Below are positions 59,770-64,000 of a DNA stretch of 64,000 bases, in pieces. The stretch is taken from the NCBI GenBank assembly GCA_045546315.1, contig JAZQCN010000095.1, forward strand, positions 1 through 64,000, read 5' to 3'. The notes below the pieces were generated by a model. The model was not told the DNA's origin and did not search any database. It saw nothing but the letters and a program-made list of their open reading frames with translations. Within the stretch, counting starts at the first letter, position 1. Each line of letters opens with the position of its first letter. A program made the position numbers and the translations under genes. This DNA comes from RGIG2041 sp045546315. Its GTDB lineage: Bacteria; Bacillota; Clostridia; UBA1381; UMGS1253.

Positions 59770-60948
59770 ATGCAATACCGCAAGGATAAATACGGAAACG
59801 ACCTATCCATGCTTGGCTTCGGCTGTATGCGCTTTACAGGCAAGCTGGGCAAGATTGACTTTGACAAAGCCGAACACGAAATTATGACTGCCTACAAAGG
59901 CGGCGTGAATTATTTTGATACAGCATATATCTACCCCGGCAGCGAAGCGCTGATTGGTGAAATTTTCGAAAAAAACGGCATTCGCAAGGATATTCATATC
60001 GCAACCAAGCTGCCGCATTATTTAATCAAAAGCCGCGAAAGCGCGGAAAAGCTTTTCGCCGAGGAGCTGCGCCGTCTGCGCACGGACTATGTAGACTATT
60101 ATTTAATGCATATGCTCACAGATATTGACGCCTGGGAGCGCATGAAAGCACTCGGAGTGCTCGATTGGCTGGAGGAAAAGAAAAAAAGCGGTCAAATCCG
60201 TCAGCTCGGCTTTTCGTATCACGGCAACACGGAAATGTTTTGCCGCTTAATTGATGCATACGACTGGGACTTTTGTATGATTCAATATAACTATATGGAC
60301 GAGCACTCCCAAGCCGGTAAGCGCGGTCTGCAGTATGCCAACCAAAAGGGGTTGCCGGTCATCATTATGGAGCCGCTGCGCGGCGGCAAGCTGGTCAGCC
60401 GCCTGCCGGAGGAAGCCAAGCGCATCTTTTCAGAATATAAAACGCAGTATACCCCTGCACAGTGGGCATTTCGCTGGCTGTTTAATCAGCCCGAGGTAAC
60501 CACCGTACTCTCCGGTATGAATTCGGAGGCAATGATATTAGACAACATCCACACGGCTTCTACAGCGCAGATTGGAGCTTTGAGCGCCGAAGATGAAGCG
60601 ATGCTGCAAAGTGTATCCGCTGCCATAAACGCAAAGATGAAGGTCGGCTGTACAGGCTGCGGCTACTGCGTGCCGTGTCCAAAAAATGTAGATATTCCCG
60701 GCACCTTTGCCGCGTACAACCGCCTGCACAGCGAAGGATGGTTTGCCGGCACGAAGGAATATATTATGTGCACCACCCTGCGCAAAACGCCAACCGCCGC
60801 CTCCAACTGCATCGGCTGCGGCAAGTGCGAAAAGCATTGTCCGCAAGGCATCCCGATTCGCGAAAAGCTCGCCGACGCACAAAAGGAGCTTGAGCGCACA
60901 CCATACAAAATCGTGCGCAAGCTCGCAAAATACTTCGTTAAATTCTAA
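59770..60948 (+). CDS. Aldo/keto reductase with C-terminal 4Fe-4S clusters
   Basis: A 392-residue protein: barrel domain with GGVNYFDTAYIYPGSEALIGE (catalytic Asp and Tyr), HIATKLPHY (Lys), and a C-terminal ferredoxin-like part with CTGCGYCVPCPKNVDIPG and CIGCGKCEKHCPQGIPI. It is longer than the paralogue at 17611 by about 55 residues, mainly between the clusters. ATG at 59770 after GAGGTGATTG. An oxidoreductase of anaerobes whose substrate is unknown. The TATACT -10 box lies at 59746-59751. Confidence 0.9.
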   Translation: MQYRKDKYGNDLSMLGFGCMRFTGKLGKIDFDKAEHEIMTAYKGGVNYFDTAYIYPGSEALIGEIFEKNGIRKDIHIATKLPHYLIKSRESAEKLFAEELRRLRTDYVDYYLMHMLTDIDAWERMKALGVLDWLEEKKKSGQIRQLGFSYHGNTEMFCRLIDAYDWDFCMIQYNYMDEHSQAGKRGLQYANQKGLPVIIMEPLRGGKLVSRLPEEAKRIFSEYKTQYTPAQWAFRWLFNQPEVTTVLSGMNSEAMILDNIHTASTAQIGALSAEDEAMLQSVSAAINAKMKVGCTGCGYCVPCPKNVDIPGTFAAYNRLHSEGWFAGTKEYIMCTTLRKTPTAASNCIGCGKCEKHCPQGIPIREKLADAQKELERTPYKIVRKLAKYFVKF

Positions 60949-60979
60949 AATATTTTTATTCTGTATAAGGAGTTATATT

Positions 60980-61165
60980 ATGTTAAAAAACAAATGGACT
61001 TCGTTTTTTCTTTGCTTGTTTTTCGGCTGCTTCGGCGTGCACAAATTTTATGAGGGAAGAATACTTTTGGGCATTCTCTACCTGTGCACCTGCGGTTTGT
61101 TCTGCATCGGTGTATTTATCGACCTGATTGTTCTGTTTTTCAAGCCGAATCCGTATTATCCCTGA
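60980..61165 (+). CDS. TM2-domain small membrane protein
   Basis: A 61-residue TM2-domain protein: KNKWTSFFLCLFFGCFGVHKFYEGRILLGILYLCT then a second hydrophobic helix with GVFIDLIVLFFK. The GVHxFY signature and the two-helix hairpin are typical. Its role is unknown. AAGGAG lies at proper distance. It follows the aldo/keto reductase by 31 bases and may be read from the same transcript. Confidence 0.88.
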   Translation: MLKNKWTSFFLCLFFGCFGVHKFYEGRILLGILYLCTCGLFCIGVFIDLIVLFFKPNPYYP

Positions 61166-61200
61166 TTTTTTTACGCATAAGAGAAAATTAAAGCATACGC

Positions 61201-61246
61201 ACCCCTCATTTTGCATACGATGAAGTAGAGCAATCCATGAGGGGTG
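61201..61246 (+). promoter_or_regulatory. Sigma-E-like promoter and inverted repeat before spoIIID
   Basis: CATACGAT (61214-61221) resembles the sigma-E -10 box, and GCATAC about 15 bases upstream is a weak -35. A perfect inverted repeat CACCCCTCAT/ATGAGGGGTG (61200-61209, 61237-61246) surrounds it, its right arm covering the ribosome site. Confidence 0.45.
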
Positions 61247-61251
61247 TTTGC

Positions 61252-61512
61252 ATGAAAAACTATATCAGCCGCCGCGCGTTACTGCTTGCAGAATACATCG
61301 TCGAACACAAAAGCACTGTGCGCGAGGCCGCAAAAGAATTCTCCATATCAAAATCAACCGTACATAAGGATGTAACCGAGCGACTGCGCTATTTGGATTC
61401 CGCCCTCTTTGGCTCTGTCAAAACCGTTTTGGAAAACAACAAGGAGGAACGCCACATTCGCGGCGGAATGGCAACACGCGAGAAATATTTAAGCCGGAAA
61501 AAGAATGCATAA
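61252..61512 (+). CDS. spoIIID: Sporulation transcriptional regulator SpoIIID
   Basis: An 86-residue SpoIIID. The helix-turn-helix is VREAAKEFSISKSTVHKDVTERLRYLDS, and the basic second DNA-contact region ends HIRGGMATREKYLSRKK. It controls many mother-cell genes after sigma-E activation. GAGGGGTG precedes the ATG at 61252. With spoVT it shows that the organism is a spore former. Confidence 0.94.
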   Translation: MKNYISRRALLLAEYIVEHKSTVREAAKEFSISKSTVHKDVTERLRYLDSALFGSVKTVLENNKEERHIRGGMATREKYLSRKKNA

Positions 61513-61558
61513 TTTTTGGATTTTCGCGGCATACTTTTAGTAAATTTTCAAAAAAGTC

Positions 61559-61587
61559 TTTACAAACCAAAAAATGTGTGCTATACT
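61559..61587 (+). promoter_or_regulatory. Promoter of the initiator tRNA
   Basis: TTTACA (61559-61564), 17-base spacer, TATACT (61582-61587), 26 bases upstream of the tRNA. Confidence 0.75.
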
Positions 61588-61613
61588 ATCATAGTCGCAA
61601 GAGCGAAATATAT

Positions 61614-61691
<78 letters not shown>

Positions 61692-61694
61692 AGA

Positions 61695-61728
61695 TAAAAG
61701 CAGTCATCGTAAGATGGCTGCTTTTTCT
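61695..61728 (+). terminator. Terminator of the tRNA
   Basis: AGCAGTCATC pairs with GATGGCTGCT (one G-T pair), then T5. Confidence 0.85.
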
Positions 61729-61762
61729 GTTTACGGCACAAGCTTCCCCATAAGCCTTTCGA

Positions 61763-61782
61763 GGGTTATGAGACCGGCGAGC
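61763..61782 (-). repeat. Inverted partial copy of the tRNA-fMet anticodon arm
   Basis: GGGTTATGAGACCGGCGAGC matches the reverse complement of tRNA positions 61636-61655 at 18 of 20 bases. It lies 72 bases beyond the tRNA end in opposite orientation. Confidence 0.45.
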
Positions 61783-61819
61783 GTGGCTCGCCCGGGTAGC
61801 AAAGCAAAAACAATTCATC

Positions 61820-61853
61820 ATAAAAAGGTCCTGCAAAAGCAGGACCTTTTTCT
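61820..61853. terminator. Terminator of the alanine symporter gene
   Basis: AAAAAGGTCCTGC and complement with an A4 loop. Confidence 0.9.
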
Positions 61854-63240
61854 ACGCTTTATTTTTAAAGAAATCCTTCACCAGCTTGATTGCCACCGGT
61901 GAAAGTAGTGCAACCGCAATCAGGTTCGGGATAACCATCAAGCCGTTAAAGGTATCGGCGATGCTCCACAAAAGCCCCAAATCCACCGTTGCACCGATTA
62001 CGGCAACTGCCGAATAAATCAGCATAAACGGCTTGTTCACCTTCGATCCAAAGATGAATTCAATACAGCGTGTACCGTACAATCCCCAGCCGAGAATGGT
62101 AGAAAACGCAAAGCAGCACATCGCCACCGCCGTAAACACGGAAACCCAGCTACCGTAGGTCGAGGTAAAGCCACTGATGGTCAACTCTGCACCGGCAGCA
62201 ACGCCGTACTGCAGCGGCACGCCGCTGCACAGAATAACCAACGCCGTCAGCGTGCAGATGATAATCGTATCTGCAAACACTTCAAAAATACCAAAGAGTC
62301 CCTGCTTTACCGGCGAATCCGTTTCTGCGGCTGCGTGCGCAATGGACGCTGTACCGAGGCCCGCCTCATTTGAGAAAATACCGCGGGAAACGCCGCGCTT
62401 CATAGATTCAAACATCGACCCGACAATACCACCCGTTACAGCCAGCGGATTGAATGCGCCCTTAAAAATTGAAACAAACACAGACGGAATGTTTTTATAA
62501 TTGATTGCAACGACACCGATACCCAACAAAATATACAAAAGCGCCATAAACGGTACCAGCTTTTCATTTACGCGACCGAGGCGCTTAATGCCGCCGAGCA
62601 GCACCAGCGCAACCAAAGCTGCAATCACAATACCGATAATCAGATTCGCGGTTGCATTACCGCCGCTCTGCACAACACCGAAGCTTGTAAGCGCTGTGTT
62701 GATTGCGGCAATAATGGTGTTGACCTGCGTTGCATTGCCTGTACCAAACACGGTCAGCACGCCGAGCACAGCGAAGGTATACGCCAGCCACATCCACTTT
62801 TTGCCCAGGCCGTTTTTGATAAAATACATCGGTCCGCCGACATAATCGCCTGCCTTATTGCGTTCGCGGAAATGCACCGCCAGCGTAACTTCAATAAATT
62901 TCGTGCACATACCGAGCAGTGCGGAAATCCACATCCAGAATACGGCGCCCGGACCGCCGATGGCGATTGCACCGGCAACACCGGCAATATTGCCCGTGCC
63001 GACTGTGGCCGCCAGAGCCGTACATACCGCCTGAAACGGCGTGATGCTGCCGCTCTTCGCTTCGCTCTTTTTTAAAATCTTACCCAGGGTTTCACGCATC
63101 GCATACCCGAACTTCCGAAGCTGCACAAAGCCGAGGCGCAGCGTGAGATACAAGCCGACGCCGATGATGAGCACCATTGCCGGCGCACCCCACACAACAG
63201 CGTTTACCTTGTCATTCAAATTCGCAATCCATTCTAACAT
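61852..63240 (-). CDS. Sodium:alanine/glycine symporter (AGCS family)
   Basis: A 462-residue membrane protein with about eleven helices. AGCS signatures include TALAATVGTGNIAGVAGAI and the conserved GISRGIFSNEAGLGT-like segment (here GVSRGIFSNEAGLGTASIAHAAAET). It imports alanine or glycine with Na+. The ATG at 63240 follows TGAGGAGT; the five-codon longer frame lacks a ribosome site. It is monocistronic. Confidence 0.94.
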   Translation of the reverse strand: MLEWIANLNDKVNAVVWGAPAMVLIIGVGLYLTLRLGFVQLRKFGYAMRETLGKILKKSEAKSGSITPFQAVCTALAATVGTGNIAGVAGAIAIGGPGAVFWMWISALLGMCTKFIEVTLAVHFRERNKAGDYVGGPMYFIKNGLGKKWMWLAYTFAVLGVLTVFGTGNATQVNTIIAAINTALTSFGVVQSGGNATANLIIGIVIAALVALVLLGGIKRLGRVNEKLVPFMALLYILLGIGVVAINYKNIPSVFVSIFKGAFNPLAVTGGIVGSMFESMKRGVSRGIFSNEAGLGTASIAHAAAETDSPVKQGLFGIFEVFADTIIICTLTALVILCSGVPLQYGVAAGAELTISGFTSTYGSWVSVFTAVAMCCFAFSTILGWGLYGTRCIEFIFGSKVNKPFMLIYSAVAVIGATVDLGLLWSIADTFNGLMVIPNLIAVALLSPVAIKLVKDFFKNKA

Positions 63241-63404
63241 AATAATACTCCTCAACTAAAAGATATTACCATTATATTTTAAAGCAACGCCCATGTCAAG
63301 GAACATAGTACAAAAAAGAAGGAAATGCAACTAAAAATACAGGCTTGAATTTCACGCTAAAATGCAGTACAATATAGACAATTTCTTTTTTGGAAGTGAT
63401 ATTT

Positions 63405-64000
63405 TTGCAAATACAGGATCACGCAAAATTTATGACTACGGTTTTGGATTTCGGCGAAGCTATGATGGGCTGCGGTGCTGAGGTCAGCCGCGTAGAGGAC
63501 AGCATCAGGCGCATCTGCGAAAGCTACGGCTGCAAGGTGCAGCTGATGGCCATCAGCGTCGGCATTGTGTTAACACTCGAGCTCGCAGACGGCGATACGC
63601 GCACCGAGCTGCGCCGTTGCACCTCCGGCGGCAACAATTTTTCCCGCTTAAGCGACTTAAACGCACTCTCGCGCGAGGTCTGCGCTACCGTGCCCCCGGT
63701 GGAAGCCTTTTCAGAAAAGCTGACAGAAATCGTAAAGCCGGACACAACCAGGCGCAACGCCTGGAAGCGCTGTCTCGGCGCAATTTTAGCAGCGTGCAGC
63801 TGTACGGTATTTTTCGGCGGCAGCTTAAAAGACTGCCCGGCAACTGCCGTCTGCGCAGTTTTGATTTACCTTTTGGATATGGTATTAAAATCGAAGCTGC
63901 CCAACGCATCTGCCTTCAATTTCGTAAGTGCGCTTTTGTCGGGGCTTGTAGCCGTAGGGCTGTGCAACCTGTTTCCGTTTAACCGGGATATGGTGATTAT
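63405..64000 (+). CDS. Threonine/serine exporter family protein (ThrE N-terminal type), 3' end outside window
   Basis: 198 codons to the window edge. The family block GEAMMGCGAEVSRVEDSIRRICESYG is clear (DUF1212/ThrE cytosolic part), followed by TSGGNNFSRLSDLN and two or more hydrophobic segments from about residue 125 (LGAILAACSCTVFFGGS; ATAVCAVLIYLLDMVL). The start is a TTG at 63405 with GGAAGTGA five bases upstream. In clostridia a second small membrane subunit usually follows, beyond this window. It probably exports threonine or serine. Confidence 0.88.
   Translation, partial: MQIQDHAKFMTTVLDFGEAMMGCGAEVSRVEDSIRRICESYGCKVQLMAISVGIVLTLELADGDTRTELRRCTSGGNNFSRLSDLNALSREVCATVPPVEAFSEKLTEIVKPDTTRRNAWKRCLGAILAACSCTVFFGGSLKDCPATAVCAVLIYLLDMVLKSKLPNASAFNFVSALLSGLVAVGLCNLFPFNRDMVI

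Overview
The window reads as a chromosomal segment of an endospore-forming, anaerobic, gut-type member of the Clostridia, probably Oscillospiraceae/Ruminococcaceae. The evidence is the presence of spoVT and spoIIID, a class-typical Ile T-box, rubredoxin and ferredoxin-type redox enzymes, GlpP-type antitermination, aggregated AraC regulators beside sugar/lipid-catabolic genes, and several families of short structured intergenic repeats. Taxonomy is inferred from gene content, not from a search.

Layout. 1-2.7 kb: an edge-truncated zinc alcohol dehydrogenase and a type I dehydroquinase-like gene, divergent from an AraC regulator. 2.8-6.8 kb: GH16 enzyme, exonuclease III, flavin reductase-rubredoxin fusion, acyl-CoA thioesterase, and a divergent XRE repressor/YpsA-like pair with two matching operators. 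6.9-10.3 kb: ileS with its T-box leader. 10.3-15.9 kb: a glycerol-3-phosphate block (glpA-like oxidase, FAD oxidoreductase, DUF1667, glycerophosphodiesterase, glpP, and a metallophosphoesterase). Two near-identical terminator/antiterminator leaders there are probably the RNA targets of GlpP. 15.9-17.6 kb: a deletion scar holding remnants of three genes. 17.6-20.4 kb: aldo/keto reductase and two tandem polysaccharide deacetylases.

20.4-31.2 kb is an arginine cluster, argC-argJ-argB-argD-argF-carA-carB. Its carB is fused in frame to a complete diaminopimelate epimerase (DapF), and its carA has lost the catalytic Cys and His of the glutamine amidotransferase. Both features are unusual and sit side by side. 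31-38 kb: M20 peptidase, a small XRE regulator, a metallo-beta-lactamase/glycerophosphodiesterase fusion, thioredoxin, YigZ, HflX, and a PnuC-type transporter behind an attenuator leader. 38-49 kb: SecG, a ceramidase-like enzyme with its AraC regulator, SpoVT, asparaginase, a CarD-like factor, a heterodimeric ABC exporter, and another AraC.

49.2-53.5 kb is a two-gene operon under a consensus promoter. It encodes a 1163-residue P-loop/STAND-like protein with an OB-like C-terminal domain and a helical partner. It is the best candidate for an undescribed, possibly defence or signalling, system. 53.5-64 kb returns to housekeeping: TraX-like protein, flavodoxin, RlmD, serine hydrolase, HMA protein, PqqD plus signal-peptidase pair, PurC, aldo/keto reductase, TM2 protein, SpoIIID, initiator tRNA-Met, Na+/alanine symporter, and the start of a ThrE-type exporter.

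Start codons were chosen by ribosome-binding-site position, so several differ from the longest open frame. Stop codons are included in the coordinates.
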